The position numbers and the translations under genes were made by a program. From Pasteurellaceae bacterium RH1A (GTDB lineage: Bacteria > Pseudomonadota > Gammaproteobacteria > Enterobacterales > Pasteurellaceae): a DNA stretch of 64,000 nucleotides. Under the pieces are notes generated by a model, which was given only the letters and a program-made list of their open reading frames with translations, was not told the origin of the DNA and ran no database searches. The stretch is from positions 1,721,771-1,785,770 of the forward strand of contig CP015195.1 in the NCBI GenBank assembly GCA_012221805.1, given 5' to 3'. Numbering within the stretch: the first letter of the stretch is position 1; the number at the start of each line of letters is the position of its first letter. This document shows, piece after piece, positions 1 through 8,935 of the stretch.

Positions 1-780
1 ATGGACTACGGCCGCTCCCGCCTCTTTGGATCGCTGGCCTTTGTGGTGGGGTCAATTAGCACGGGCTATCTGGTCGGCTGGCTGGGGGAAAACTCCATCA
101 TCTTTATTATGGCCGGCTGGTTGCTCTTTTTAAGCCTGAGCCAAATGCTGGCACCCACCACCTATTTTGCAGAAAACGAGCAAAAAGAAACCGCTTGTAA
201 GGTGTCTTACTGGGATTTGCTCAAGGATAAAACTACCCTACGCATGATGATTGCCATCTCGCTTATCCAAGCCTCCCACGCCGCCTACTACACCTACAGC
301 ACCCTCCACTGGCAGGCCAACGGCATTTCGCCCCAAACCGCCAGCCTGCTCTGGGGCCTAGCCGTGACCTCTGAAATCGTCCTCTTTTTTGTGGCCAATC
401 GGGTCTTTAAGAACTGGTCAATTTACGGCCTTATGCTGACCTCTGCCCTGGCCTGCATCCTGCGTTGGAGCCTCTTGGCCAGCCAAACCGAGGTGGCCAT
501 CTTAGCCCTGGAACAGGCCATGCACGCGCTTACCTTTGCCATCGGCCATGTCGCCATGATCCGCTACATCTCCACCCAAGACACCCAAAAGATCGCCAAG
601 CTCCAAGCCCTCTACTTCGCCCTAGCCAGCTGCGGCCTCATGGCCATTTTCACCTTGATTGCAGGCTTCATCTACGCCCATTCAGCATCAGCAAGTTTTT
701 GGCTCATGGCCCTGATTGTAATACCAGCGATTTTTATTGTGCCTAAGAGGTTTGTAACACAGATTCAGGAGCAAAAATGA
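1..780 (+). CDS. MFS transporter, HcaT/phenylpropionate-permease-like, 5' end cut by window edge
   Basis: This is the C-terminal two thirds of a major facilitator superfamily permease. The frame is open from base 1, and the DYGRSRLFGS stretch at its start is the MFS motif that usually lies after transmembrane helix 3 or 4, so the ATG at position 1 is probably an internal Met. About seven or eight hydrophobic helices follow, ending in a basic cytoplasmic tail (VPKRFVTQIQEQK). The pattern resembles the HcaT (3-phenylpropionate:H+ symporter) branch, but the substrate cannot be told from sequence. The TGA stop overlaps the ATG of the next gene (ATGA), so the two are probably translationally coupled. 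Confidence 0.75.
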   Translation: MDYGRSRLFGSLAFVVGSISTGYLVGWLGENSIIFIMAGWLLFLSLSQMLAPTTYFAENEQKETACKVSYWDLLKDKTTLRMMIAISLIQASHAAYYTYSTLHWQANGISPQTASLLWGLAVTSEIVLFFVANRVFKNWSIYGLMLTSALACILRWSLLASQTEVAILALEQAMHALTFAIGHVAMIRYISTQDTQKIAKLQALYFALASCGLMAIFTLIAGFIYAHSASASFWLMALIVIPAIFIVPKRFVTQIQEQK

Positions 781-1070
781 GAAAACCCACCCATCCAGGC
801 ATCATTTTATTTGATGGTTTTATTGAACCGCATAATATTCAAATCACAGCACTTGCCAATCATTTGGGCTTTTCTAGAGAAACCATTTCTCGGCTTGTGC
901 ACGGTAAAGCGCCTATGACAGCTAATATTGCCCTAGCCTTAGAAGATGCTGGCATTAGCACAGCCAAGCTGTGGTTAAGCCTACAATCAGCCTATGATGT
1001 ATGGGAACTCAAACAAAACCGCAAAAGCACTATTTTGCCTTTCGACTTTGGCCATACTGCTTTGGCTTAA
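777..1070 (+). CDS. HigA/VapI-type XRE-family antitoxin-like regulator, orphan
   Basis: A 97-residue protein of the HigA (VapI) antitoxin family. It opens with the family hallmark HPGxIL, followed by an XRE helix-turn-helix at about residues 24-60 (TALANHLGFSRETISRLVHG) and the AKLWLSLQSAYDVWE segment typical of HigA. A HigA normally follows a HigB toxin gene; here the gene upstream is an MFS permease, overlapped by 4 bases, and no RelE/HigB frame is present. It is therefore an orphan antitoxin or a domesticated DNA-binding regulator. A second, different HigA with its toxin lies at 35531-35830. Confidence 0.8.
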   Translation: MRKPTHPGIILFDGFIEPHNIQITALANHLGFSRETISRLVHGKAPMTANIALALEDAGISTAKLWLSLQSAYDVWELKQNRKSTILPFDFGHTALA

Positions 1071-1091
1071 ATTTTTTATCATCTCTAGAAG

Positions 1092-1322
1092 TTGTTGATA
1101 ATTCAAAATAGAACAAGGCCTTATTAGTGAAGAAAGATGAAAGTTAAGCTCCAATGAGCTACTCCCCTCTTTAGCAAAGAGGGGCAGGGGGAGATTTGGC
1201 AGAAGTGGAAACGGAAGAGAGAGAATAAATAGCACTCTTACTACATATTGGCTCATAATTTATGAGCAAAAAAGATACTGCCAAATCTCCCCTAACCCCT
1301 CTTTGCTAAAGAGGGGGATCGC
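1092..1322. repeat. MITE-like dispersed repeat, copy 1 (~230 bp)
   Basis: This non-coding segment fills the gap between the HigA-like gene and the IS481 element. It carries two facing hairpin ends: TTTAGCAAAGAGGGG at about 1170-1184 and CTGCCAAATCTCCCC near 1278-1292, followed by CTCTTTGCTAAAGAG. The whole unit, including the flank with ATTCAAAATAGAACAA, recurs in inverted orientation at 8936-9183 with moderate divergence. No ORF of note is present. It looks like a non-autonomous mobile repeat; its right end abuts the IS481 insertion. Confidence 0.7.
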
Positions 1323-1323
1323 A

Positions 1324-2670
1324 TGGTACAACCTGATAACATCCTTTACATCATAACCCAAGGACATCGTTTACATTCTTTGCCGTAAAATCGCACCAAA
1401 CATCTTATCTTTGGTGAAGAAAATGGCTTGGAAACAAACGAATCCTATGGAACAAAAAACGTTATTTATCAAGGCTTGGTTGTCCCAACGCTTTACAAAA
1501 TCCGACCTGTGTGAACAGTTCGGAATCAGTCGTCCAACAGCCAATAAATGGATTGAACGCTTTAAACAAGGCGGCTTTCCTGGTTTGCAAGAGCTATCCA
1601 GAAAGCCACATTATTCGCCCAATGCCACGCCACAATGGATTGTTGAGTGGCTGGTCAGTGAGCGACGCAAACGCCCCGATTGGGGGGCAAAAAAGCTGCT
1701 TGACCTGTTTGAGCAACGCTTTCCTGAAGCCAAGAAACCGGCTGATAGCACAGGCGATTTAATCTTGGCTCGAGCAGGACTGGTCAAGCCCCGCAAGGTT
1801 CGCCGTCACACGCCAGCAGACAGCTTGCCCTTTGCCGAATGTGACGCCCCTAATACAACCTGGTGCGTGGATTTCAAGGGGCAATTCCAGCTAGGTGACC
1901 AGAAATGGTGCTACCCGCTAACGGTGAGCGACCAGTTTTGCCGTTACTTATTGCTTTGTCAGGCCCTGCCCAATACCTTGGGTGACCCTGTAAAAGCCCA
2001 GTTTGAACGACTTTTTTACGAGTTCGGGCTGCCTTGGAATATTCGTAGCGACAATGGCTCGCCCTTTGCCTCAACTGCCCTGGGTGGCTTAAGCAAGCTG
2101 GCCAAATGGTGGATTGACCTGGGCATTCGGCCCGAGCGTATTCGCCCCGCCCACCCCGAACAAAATGGGCATCATGAGCGAATGCACCGTAGCCTCAAGG
2201 CTTGTTTACTCAAGCGTGAGGCCATTGCAGGGAATCTTGCAGACCAACAGGCCATGTTCGATGCTTTTGTGCACGAATATAACCATGAGCGTAGCCACGA
2301 AAGCCTGCTTGATGATGACAAAAAACGTCAGACGCCAGCAAGTCTTTATCAGCCCTCAAGTCGTATTTATACCGGCAAGATTGAAGACTATGACTACGGT
2401 CAAGGTGTTGAACTTCGTCGAGTTAAACCCAGTGGCGAACTCTGTTGGCAAGGTGAAATTTACTACCTGAGCCAAATTTTAAAGCAAGAAACCGTTGCTT
2501 TTGTGCCTTACGCCGATGGTATTTGGCACATTTATTACCGTTTTCATTTTCTGGGTCAAATGGATGACCGAGAGAAGAAAATTACTCCAGCAAGTAGCTG
2601 GCATATTAACCATACAATGTAAACGATGTCCTTAGAGAAAAATGTAAAGGATGTTTATGTTGTACACATC
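1324..2670 (+). mobile_element. IS481-family insertion sequence
   Basis: The transposase gene is bracketed by imperfect inverted repeats of about 40 bp (1339-1378 and 2616-2655). Each is built from two conserved blocks, ACATCCTTTACAT and GGACATCGTTTACATT. The repeats appear to extend outward to GGTACAAC (left) and GTTGTAC (right), which sets the estimated ends. No clear target duplication is visible. The element sits exactly where the flanking dispersed repeat would continue: the bases after its right end (CATCTCC) match the continuation of the other repeat copy, which suggests insertion into the edge of that repeat. Confidence 0.75.
1423..2622 (+). CDS. IS481-family transposase (DDE integrase core)
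   Basis: About 399 residues. An N-terminal helix-turn-helix (SDLCEQFGISRPTANKWIERF, roughly residues 27-47) is followed by an rve integrase-core domain. The DDE triad can be followed in TTWCVDFKGQF (first Asp), IRSDNGSPFAS (second Asp) and HPEQNGHHERMHRSLK (Glu), the usual IS481 layout. The frame extends upstream to a TTG at 1411, but the ATG at 1423 behind GTGAAGAAA is the more plausible start. The ORF is intact, so the element may be active. It lies inside paired terminal repeats. Confidence 0.85.
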   Translation: MAWKQTNPMEQKTLFIKAWLSQRFTKSDLCEQFGISRPTANKWIERFKQGGFPGLQELSRKPHYSPNATPQWIVEWLVSERRKRPDWGAKKLLDLFEQRFPEAKKPADSTGDLILARAGLVKPRKVRRHTPADSLPFAECDAPNTTWCVDFKGQFQLGDQKWCYPLTVSDQFCRYLLLCQALPNTLGDPVKAQFERLFYEFGLPWNIRSDNGSPFASTALGGLSKLAKWWIDLGIRPERIRPAHPEQNGHHERMHRSLKACLLKREAIAGNLADQQAMFDAFVHEYNHERSHESLLDDDKKRQTPASLYQPSSRIYTGKIEDYDYGQGVELRRVKPSGELCWQGEIYYLSQILKQETVAFVPYADGIWHIYYRFHFLGQMDDREKKITPASSWHINHTM

Positions 2671-2690
2671 TCCGGGCCATATAAGATCAC

Positions 2691-3780
2691 GGCATATAGG
2701 ACAAAATAGTTGGTCTTTTTGCACTTTATGCCTCTATAGGACAAAAAAGTTGGTAAAGATTATTTTAACAGATCCTTACCAACTCTTTTTGTTCAAAAAG
2801 TCCTGTATAAACAAGATCTTATGCTTTCTTGTTAAACCGCTGTGCGGACGTAATTTGTCTTTTAGTTCCTTAAATAAACCTTCAATCCTATTTGTTGTCT
2901 TTTCAATATTTAATTCAGGATATTTCTCATAAGTAAAAATATATTCATAATAACGCTTAATACTCGCAGCAGCACTTCTTACACTTCGATGTTTATAAGG
3001 GTATTTCCCTTTTTCATTTGGTTTATCTGACCGTTCACTTAAAAACTCCTGGTGTTTTCTCTTCCATTCATATATTTTTAAATAAAATTCATTTTTAGAG
3101 CTGGTTTTAAGCGTCTTAATAATACTTTTTAATTCTCTTCCTGCATGTGATTGATGTTTCTTTCTCAATGCCCTCATTACGATTGCTACAAGATGAAACT
3201 GACACATCTGTGTTGGTGTATTGAACAAATCTTTTAAGAGGCCTCTACGCCCATCACAGGTAACTGATTGAATAATATAATTTCTTTCCCTTAAACGGTT
3301 CATGGCCTTCTTGTAATAGATATCTTTTTCTGTTTTGACTATTTGGTGATAAACCACCTTTTTTGTAGAGCTATCAATAAACACCATTACACCAAAATCT
3401 CGGTGAAAGAATGTTGTATCAATAATTAAGTTCAAGTATGTATTTTGAGGTTTATTTAAGGAGGATTTAGGGTGCTTCTCTAAATATCTTCGAATAGTTC
3501 GAGAAGAGCAAGAATATTTTTCTGCTAACTGTACTTGTGTTTGTTTTCCAGATGAATAATCAAGCCAAATTTTTTCAGGATCTAATTTATTCTTAAAGGT
3601 AAATGTTTTATTACAGCTAAGACATTTGTAACGCTGTACATTATTTTGTTTGCCATACTTCTGGATCGGGGAATGTTGGCAGAAAGGACAGTTTTTTGTG
3701 CATATTTCAAAAAGAGGGCTTAAAGCCTTGTACTATAAGGCTTTAAGCCACTTTTTACCAACTATTTTGTCCTATATGCC
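2691..3780 (-). mobile_element. IS256-superfamily (IS1249-like) element, copy 1, 1090 bp
   Basis: Perfect 24-bp terminal inverted repeats lie at 2691-2714 and 3757-3780 (both begin GGCATATAGGACAAAATAGT inward). They are flanked by an exact 8-bp target duplication, AAGATCAC, at 2683-2690 and 3781-3788; an 8-bp duplication suits the IS256 group. Just inside the left end, TATAGGACAAAAAAGTTGGT at 2735-2754 nearly repeats the terminal sequence. A second copy lies at 41452-42542 and is one base longer. The element sits between the IS481 element and rluB. Confidence 0.95.
2776..3732 (-). CDS. IS1249-like transposase, copy 1 (open frame without a canonical start)
   Basis: The open frame encodes about 318 residues: a CPFC...CLSC zinc ribbon near the N-terminus, a helix-turn-helix (QLAEKYSCSSRTIRRYLEKH) and a MULE/IS256-type DDE core. 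The core shows LIIDTTFF (Asp), VTCDGRRG (Asp), CQFH and TTNRIEG (Glu). From the upstream in-frame stop (3733-3735) to residue 100 there is no ATG, GTG or TTG; the first is a TTG at 3433-3435, which would leave out the DNA-binding part. An ATG at 3701-3703 lies one base out of frame, immediately followed by six A residues on the coding strand. Translation may therefore need a +1 shift, transcript slippage, or a rare start codon. The frame is otherwise unbroken. Confidence 0.75.
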   Translation of the reverse strand, partial: YKALSPLFEICTKNCPFCQHSPIQKYGKQNNVQRYKCLSCNKTFTFKNKLDPEKIWLDYSSGKQTQVQLAEKYSCSSRTIRRYLEKHPKSSLNKPQNTYLNLIIDTTFFHRDFGVMVFIDSSTKKVVYHQIVKTEKDIYYKKAMNRLRERNYIIQSVTCDGRRGLLKDLFNTPTQMCQFHLVAIVMRALRKKHQSHAGRELKSIIKTLKTSSKNEFYLKIYEWKRKHQEFLSERSDKPNEKGKYPYKHRSVRSAAASIKRYYEYIFTYEKYPELNIEKTTNRIEGLFKELKDKLRPHSGLTRKHKILFIQDFLNKKSW

Positions 3781-3826
3781 AAGATCACGACAACCGCAAA
3801 TTTTATCAACACTATCTACATAAGCC

Positions 3827-3854
3827 AAATGCCCAAGCTCTCACTTGGGCATTT
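3827..3854 (-). terminator. Hairpin downstream of rluB
   Basis: AAATGCCCAAG (3827-3837) pairs with CTTGGGCATTT (3844-3854) to form an 11-bp stem with a 6-nt loop just after the rluB stop. The trailing T run is short, so it may work with Rho or as a 3'-end stabiliser. Confidence 0.55.
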
Positions 3855-3856
3855 GC

Positions 3857-4855
3857 CTATTTACGGTACTTATTATGCTGTTTCACCGCTTTTCGGATCT
3901 GATGAATATTGGTGCGGCGGCGGTTTTTGGTGACATCCACCTTGGTTTCGGTTTCAGGCTTGAGGCCGACCAGCTCCCGCAGGTAATTGACCTGCTCTAG
4001 CGGCATTTCCTCCCAGCCGCCCCGTGGCAGGCCCTTATCTAGCTTGATGTTTCCGTAACGGATACGAATTAAACGGCTGACCTGAATATTCTGCGACTCC
4101 CACAGGCGGCGGACTTCACGATTACGGCCCTCGGTTAGGGTGACATCAAACCATTGGTTGAGGCCTGTGCCGCCTACAGTTTTGATCTGCTTGAAGTTGG
4201 CTGGGCCGTCTTCTAGCTGCACGCCCTTACGCAGGCGTTGAAGCATGGCTTCATCCACCTCCCCGAACACCCGCACAGAATATTCCCGCTCCACCTCACG
4301 GCTTGGGTGCATCAAACGATTGGCTAATTCCCCGTCTGTCGTGAAAAGCAGCAGGCCTGATGTGTTAATGTCCAAACGGCCGACTGCAATCCAGCGGGCG
4401 CCCGTTAAACGAGGCAGGCGGTCAAAAACGGTGGCTCGGCCTTCAGGGTCGGATCGGGTGCAAAGTTCGCCCTCTGGCTTGTAGTACATGAGCACCCGGC
4501 AGATTTCCTTTTGGGCTGGGATGAGGTTGATGAGTTCGCCATCTATCCGAATCTTGGTGCTGGAGCTGACCAAGACACGGTCGCCCAGGCTGGCAATCTT
4601 ACCATCCACACTAACCCGCCCTTGGCTGATGATCTCCTCCAACTCACGGCGAGAGCCTCGGCCTGCTCGGGCCAGGACTTTCTGGAGCTTTTCGCCCACA
4701 ACCTTGGCGGGCTTATCGGCCTGTTCGCTGCTTAAAGCGGTCGGTTTTGGGGCTTTTTTTGCAAGGGGCTTGGCGGTTTGGCTTGGGCCTTTTTGCAAGT
4801 TTTTTAGGTTTTCAGACCGCTTGTTGGCCGTCTGTTTGGTTTGAAATGTTTTCAT
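3857..4855 (-). CDS. rluB: 23S rRNA pseudouridine(2605) synthase RluB
   Basis: Catalyses isomerisation of U2605 in 23S rRNA to pseudouridine. The 332-residue protein has a basic, Lys/Pro-rich N-terminal extension (residues 1-50), an S4 RNA-binding domain (about 55-100, [19 protein letters not shown]) and an RsuA-family catalytic domain. The active-site motif is GRLDINTSG, with the catalytic Asp at about residue 162. The basic C-terminal tail ([21 protein letters not shown]) is typical of RluB. The neighbouring yciO on the same strand repeats the yciO-rluB pairing of enterobacteria. A dispersed repeat separates the two. Confidence 0.9.
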   Translation of the reverse strand: MKTFQTKQTANKRSENLKNLQKGPSQTAKPLAKKAPKPTALSSEQADKPAKVVGEKLQKVLARAGRGSRRELEEIISQGRVSVDGKIASLGDRVLVSSSTKIRIDGELINLIPAQKEICRVLMYYKPEGELCTRSDPEGRATVFDRLPRLTGARWIAVGRLDINTSGLLLFTTDGELANRLMHPSREVEREYSVRVFGEVDEAMLQRLRKGVQLEDGPANFKQIKTVGGTGLNQWFDVTLTEGRNREVRRLWESQNIQVSRLIRIRYGNIKLDKGLPRGGWEEMPLEQVNYLRELVGLKPETETKVDVTKNRRRTNIHQIRKAVKQHNKYRK

Positions 4856-4892
4856 TAAGCTTCCTTTGTCGCTTTCACAAGCGTCTAATAAA

Positions 4893-4953
4893 GATAGCGC
4901 CAGCGTCCACGCTGGTGCTTATAAAAGGCACCAGCGTGGACGCTGGCGCCATC
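4893..4953. repeat. Palindromic dispersed repeat family A, copy 1
   Basis: GATAGCGCCAGCGTCCACG...GGACGCTGGCGCCATC forms a near-perfect inverted repeat containing two smaller palindromes (GCGCCAGCGTCCACGCTGGTGC and its partner). It fills the rluB-yciO gap. Related copies lie at 7957, 10381 (half), 19298, 22054, 26732 and 50751. Confidence 0.75.
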
Positions 4954-4959
4954 AATTTG

Positions 4960-5577
4960 TTAGTTAAATGGACTTGGATCACCCGATCCCACCCGAATAA
5001 TCTCGGGGCTGTCGCCAGTCAAGTCAATCACTGTGGTTGGGCTTTGACCCAAGTAGCCACCGTGAATAACCAAATCCACTTGATGGGCCAGCACATCATG
5101 GATTTCATCTGGATCTGATTGGGTAATCTCTTCATTAGGCAACATAAGCGAGCAGGATAAAATCGGCTCGCCCAAGGCCGCCAAGAGAGCCAAGGCAATG
5201 GCATTATCTGGCACCCGCAAGCCAATGGTTTTACGCTTGGTCATGAGGCGGCGGGGCACGTCCTTGGTGGCCGGCAAAATAAAGGTGTAGGCAGCAGGCA
5301 CATTATTTTTAATCAGGCGGTAGGCCTGGTTATTGACCAAGGCATAGGTGGACAGCTCGGACAAGTCGCTGCAAACCAGGGTAAAATTGTGATTTTCAGG
5401 CAGTTTGCGGATGGCCACAATCCTGTCCATGGCCTGTTTCTCGCCGATGGCACAGCCCAGGGCATAGCCCGAGTCGGTTGGATAGACAATCACGCCACCC
5501 TGTTTGATGATATCCACCGCCTGCTTGATCAGGCGGGGTTGAGGGTTTTCTGGGTGAATATAAAATAATTGGCTCAT
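4960..5577 (-). CDS. yciO: YciO family protein (Sua5/YrdC-like fold)
   Basis: A 205-residue protein of the YrdC/Sua5/YciO superfamily, whose members bind ATP and RNA and in the TsaC/Sua5 branch make threonylcarbamoyl-AMP for tRNA t6A. The N-terminal GGVIVYPTDSGYALGC and KRKTIGLRVPDNAIA segments are the nucleotide-binding motifs. PTTVIDLTGDSPEIIRVGSGD at the C-terminus matches YciO, which lacks a Sua5 C-terminal domain. YciO is generally considered separate from the t6A enzyme TsaC, so the exact role is uncertain. The gene order next to rluB supports the YciO assignment. Confidence 0.85.
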   Translation of the reverse strand: MSQLFYIHPENPQPRLIKQAVDIIKQGGVIVYPTDSGYALGCAIGEKQAMDRIVAIRKLPENHNFTLVCSDLSELSTYALVNNQAYRLIKNNVPAAYTFILPATKDVPRRLMTKRKTIGLRVPDNAIALALLAALGEPILSCSLMLPNEEITQSDPDEIHDVLAHQVDLVIHGGYLGQSPTTVIDLTGDSPEIIRVGSGDPSPFN

Positions 5578-5634
5578 AATGCCACCTTGACGTTGCTAGA
5601 ATGAGCCAATTATACGCCCTTTCGGCTCAAAAAA

Positions 5635-7938
5635 CTATTTCTTCCAGCCCTTGAGGGCATCGGCAAAGGCATTATTGCCGAAGTTTTGTGATTTGCGATC
5701 TGGTTTGGCAAAAGGCTTGCGGTTTTGACCGCTTGCATCCCGCTCCCGCCGCTCGGCTGGCTTGTCGTCTAAACGCATGGTGAGCGCAATCCGCTTGCGG
5801 GCTACATCCACTTCCAGCACTTTCACTTTCACCACATCGCCCGCCTTGACCACCTGGTGCGGATCTTCCACAAAGCGATCGGAGAGCATGGAAATATGCA
5901 CCAGACCGTCTTGGTGAACCCCAATATCCACAAAGGCGCCGAAGTTAGCCACGTTGGTCACTGTGCCCTCTAGGATCATGCCAGCCTTGAGGTCGGAAAT
6001 CTCCTCCACCCCCTCCATAAAGACAGCGGTTTTGAATTCGCCCCGTGGGTCACGGCCTGGCTTTTCCAATTCCTTGAAGATGTCGGTTACGGTTGGCAGG
6101 CCGAAGCGCTCGTCCACAAAGTCCTTGGCTTGCAGTTGGTGGATTTTTGAGCCATTGCCCATCAGCTCTTTGAGGCTTAAGGTCGTAGCCTGGAGGATTT
6201 TTTCCACCACTGGATAAGCCTCTGGGTGGACGCTGGAGGCATCAAGCGGGTTCTTGCCGTCTAAAATTCGCATAAAGCCGGCACACTGCTCAAAGGCCTT
6301 TGGCCCTAGGCGTGGCACTTTTTTCAGGTCGGCACGGGCGGCAAAGCGGCCGTTTTCATCCCGATAGGCCACGATATTTTGGGCCAGGGTCTTGCTCATG
6401 CCGGCCACCCGAGCCAAGAGCGGGGCCGAGGCCGTGTTCAGATCCACACCCACCGCATTTACGCAGTCTTCGACCACCGCATCTAATTTTCGAGCCAGTT
6501 GGGATTGATTAACATCATGCTGGTACTGCCCTACCCCAATGGCCTTGGGTTCGATCTTAACCAGTTCGGCCAGCGGATCTTGCAGGCGGCGGGCAATGGA
6601 GACCGCCCCACGAAGCGATACATCTAAATTCGGGAACTCATTGGCCGCCAGTTCCGAGGCTGAATAGACAGAAGCCCCTGCCTCGCTGACCACCACAGTT
6701 TGCGGTTTCTTGTCCTTGATTTCTTTGAGGACTTCCTTGGCAAAACGCTCGGTTTCCCGGGAGGCCGTGCCGTTGCCAATGGCAACCAACTCCACCTGAT
6801 GTGTCTTGATAAGCTTATAAAGGGTGACTTGGGCTTCGGCTTCACGGCCGGTATGTGGGTAGATGGTAGCTGTGTCTAAAAGCTTACCGGTGTTATCCAC
6901 CACGGCCACTTTTACCCCCGTCCGCAGGCCTGGGTCCAGGCCCATGGTGTTTTTGGCCCCTGCTGGAGCAGCCATCAAGAGGGCGGATAGGTTGCGGGCG
7001 AAGACATCAATGGCTTCTTCTTCGGCCTTATCCCGTAAAGCCCCCATAAGTTCGGTTTCCAAGTGCAGGGAGGCCTTGATCTTCCAAGTCCAGCTAATCA
7101 CCTGGGCCCGCCAACTGTCGGCGGGTTGATTGTTGAGGAAAATGCCCAGGTGCTCACGGATAATCTCCTCACAATGGCTGGTACGGCTACCCTCCTCCGC
7201 CTCTGGATCGGCATTAAGGGAAAGGGATAAAATCCCCTCGTTGCGGCCACGGAACATGGCCAGGGCCCGATGAGAAGGCACGGTTTTGAGCGGCTCGCTG
7301 TGGGCAAAATAATCACGGAACTTCTCGCCCTCTTCCTCCTTGCCCTCAATCACCTTGGATTCCAAAGTGGCGTAAGCGGTTAAATATTGGCGTAATTTTG
7401 CAAGTAGCTCGGCATCTTCGGCAAAGCGTTCCATGAGGATATAACGGGCGCCATCCAAAGCAGCCTTGGTGTCCGCCACGCCTTTTTCGGCATCCACATA
7501 AGTAGCGGCTAGGCTTTCAGGGGTATTTGACGGCTCATTCCAAAGGGCCTCTGCCAGCGGTTCTAGGCCCGCTTCAAGCGCAATCTGGCCCCGGGTGCGG
7601 CGTTTAGGTTTATAGGGGAGATAAAGATCTTCCAGTTCAGTCTTGCTTTGGGTTTGCTCAATTTTAGCCTTGAGCTCGTCAGTCAGCTTGCCCTGTTCTT
7701 CAATGGATTTGAGAATGGTCTGGCGGCGGTCGTCTAGCTCCCGCAGGTAAATGAGACGGCTTTCAAAATGGCGGAGTTGGGTATCGTCTAGGCCACCGGT
7801 CACTTCCTTACGGTAGCGGGCGATAAAGGGAATGGTGTTGCCCTCATCCAAAAGGCCGATGGCAGCTAGGATTTGGTGGCTGCCGACATTTAGCTCGGCG
7901 GCAATAAGTTGGCTGATTTGTTGGTTTAGTTGTGACAT
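5635..7938 (-). CDS. tex: Tex family RNA-binding transcription accessory protein
   Basis: A full-length Tex/YhgF protein of 767 residues. It contains an N-terminal Tex domain ([21 protein letters not shown]), a YqgF/RNase H-like domain ([20 protein letters not shown]), a helix-hairpin-helix region ([20 protein letters not shown], then [15 protein letters not shown]) and an S1 RNA-binding domain at about 647-722 ([20 protein letters not shown]). A basic tail follows. Tex binds nucleic acids and influences transcription and RNA handling in the cytoplasm. It is followed by yciO on the same strand and preceded by a family A repeat. Confidence 0.93.
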   Translation of the reverse strand: MSQLNQQISQLIAAELNVGSHQILAAIGLLDEGNTIPFIARYRKEVTGGLDDTQLRHFESRLIYLRELDDRRQTILKSIEEQGKLTDELKAKIEQTQSKTELEDLYLPYKPKRRTRGQIALEAGLEPLAEALWNEPSNTPESLAATYVDAEKGVADTKAALDGARYILMERFAEDAELLAKLRQYLTAYATLESKVIEGKEEEGEKFRDYFAHSEPLKTVPSHRALAMFRGRNEGILSLSLNADPEAEEGSRTSHCEEIIREHLGIFLNNQPADSWRAQVISWTWKIKASLHLETELMGALRDKAEEEAIDVFARNLSALLMAAPAGAKNTMGLDPGLRTGVKVAVVDNTGKLLDTATIYPHTGREAEAQVTLYKLIKTHQVELVAIGNGTASRETERFAKEVLKEIKDKKPQTVVVSEAGASVYSASELAANEFPNLDVSLRGAVSIARRLQDPLAELVKIEPKAIGVGQYQHDVNQSQLARKLDAVVEDCVNAVGVDLNTASAPLLARVAGMSKTLAQNIVAYRDENGRFAARADLKKVPRLGPKAFEQCAGFMRILDGKNPLDASSVHPEAYPVVEKILQATTLSLKELMGNGSKIHQLQAKDFVDERFGLPTVTDIFKELEKPGRDPRGEFKTAVFMEGVEEISDLKAGMILEGTVTNVANFGAFVDIGVHQDGLVHISMLSDRFVEDPHQVVKAGDVVKVKVLEVDVARKRIALTMRLDDKPAERRERDASGQNRKPFAKPDRKSQNFGNNAFADALKGWKK

Positions 7939-7956
7939 TTTACTTCCTATATCAAG

Positions 7957-8023
7957 GATGGCGCCAGCCTCCAGGCTGGTGCCTTAAATACGTTGTGGCA
8001 CAAGCGTGGACACTTGCGCCATC
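7957..8023. repeat. Palindromic dispersed repeat family A, copy 2
   Basis: GATGGCGCCAGCCTCCAGGC (left arm) and a degenerate right arm ending CACTTGCGCCATC face each other in the gap between the esterase gene and tex. This copy has diverged more in its right half. Confidence 0.7.
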
Positions 8024-8040
8024 ATTGTTCCGAAAAAATC

Positions 8041-8862
8041 TTACTTATTCATCAAAGAAAAACGCAAAAACTCGACAAAATGGTCGGCCCAGTGCATTTC
8101 GTGGTGGATTTCATTGGCCATAATCTTGAGCCGAATATGATCCAGCGGGTGGCCCATGCGTAGGAGGGCCTGATAGTAGTGCAGGGTGCAGTCGATATAG
8201 GCCTGGTTCATATTGGAGATGAACTTGGAGTCAATATCATCCCCCTCATTGGTACCGACCTGGATAAAGACCTTGCTGGCCGGATTAAGGCGGTGCTGGT
8301 GCATAAAGGCTAGAAAGGCCGGCTCGCTAAACCAAGAAGCCAGGGAAAAGACCCCCAAATGGCCAAAGACCTGCGGGTAGGCCGCCCCCATATAGGCGGT
8401 GATGATCCCGCCCATGGAACTGCCAGCCAAGAGGGTATGCTCCCGTTCAGGCTTGGTACGGTAGTGGTGGTCGATAAAGGGCTTAACGGTTTCCACCACC
8501 CACTTGCCGTATTCCATGCCCAATCCACCCGCCTGGGCAAATTCTGTGCCAGCACCTGTGCTGGTCTTCCATGGGCCGTATTCGTCTAGGCGTTTTTCGG
8601 CCGCATTATCAATGCCGACAATGATGATCTTGGGGAATTCCTTGTGGTGCTTGATGGTGGGGATGATCTTCCAAGAATAGCCCGAATAGGATTCCTTGCT
8701 GTAAAAGATATTTTGGCCATCGTGCATATAAAGCACCGGGTAATTTTGCCAGTTTTCGGTGTAATAATCCTTGGGCAGGAGGACACGCACACGGCGGTTT
8801 TGGTTGAAATAGGGCACATAAAGGAAGTGTTCTTCCATTTTGAGGTAGTAGTAATTATTCAT
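8041..8862 (-). CDS. Alpha/beta-hydrolase, esterase D / enterochelin-esterase-like
   Basis: A 273-residue putative esterase of the esterase D family (PF00756 type). The nucleophile elbow is G-S-S-M-G with Ser at about residue 149, preceded by VLYMHDGQNIF, a hallmark of this family. A His in the C-terminal HHEMHWADHF region may complete the triad. There is no signal peptide, so it is probably cytoplasmic. The ATG at 8862 gives MNNYYYLKMEE; a second ATG nine codons on is an alternative start. The substrate is unknown: no siderophore genes flank it. Confidence 0.75.
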   Translation of the reverse strand: MNNYYYLKMEEHFLYVPYFNQNRRVRVLLPKDYYTENWQNYPVLYMHDGQNIFYSKESYSGYSWKIIPTIKHHKEFPKIIIVGIDNAAEKRLDEYGPWKTSTGAGTEFAQAGGLGMEYGKWVVETVKPFIDHHYRTKPEREHTLLAGSSMGGIITAYMGAAYPQVFGHLGVFSLASWFSEPAFLAFMHQHRLNPASKVFIQVGTNEGDDIDSKFISNMNQAYIDCTLHYYQALLRMGHPLDHIRLKIMANEIHHEMHWADHFVEFLRFSLMNK

Positions 8863-8935
8863 AGTTTTCTCTTAAAATCTTTTAATAATTTGGTAAAATT
8901 TGCGGTTGTCGTGATCTTTAGTGACTTGGAGATGA

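Noticed and set aside
1160..1320. CRISPR-like short repeats
   Set aside because: Only two facing hairpin arms, not regularly spaced direct repeats; this is a MITE-like palindrome.
2651..2932. Small plus-strand frame (93 codons) at the left end of the IS1249-like element, also at 41382-41693
   Set aside because: It runs opposite the transposase C-terminus and is duplicated only because the element is; no independent coding signs.
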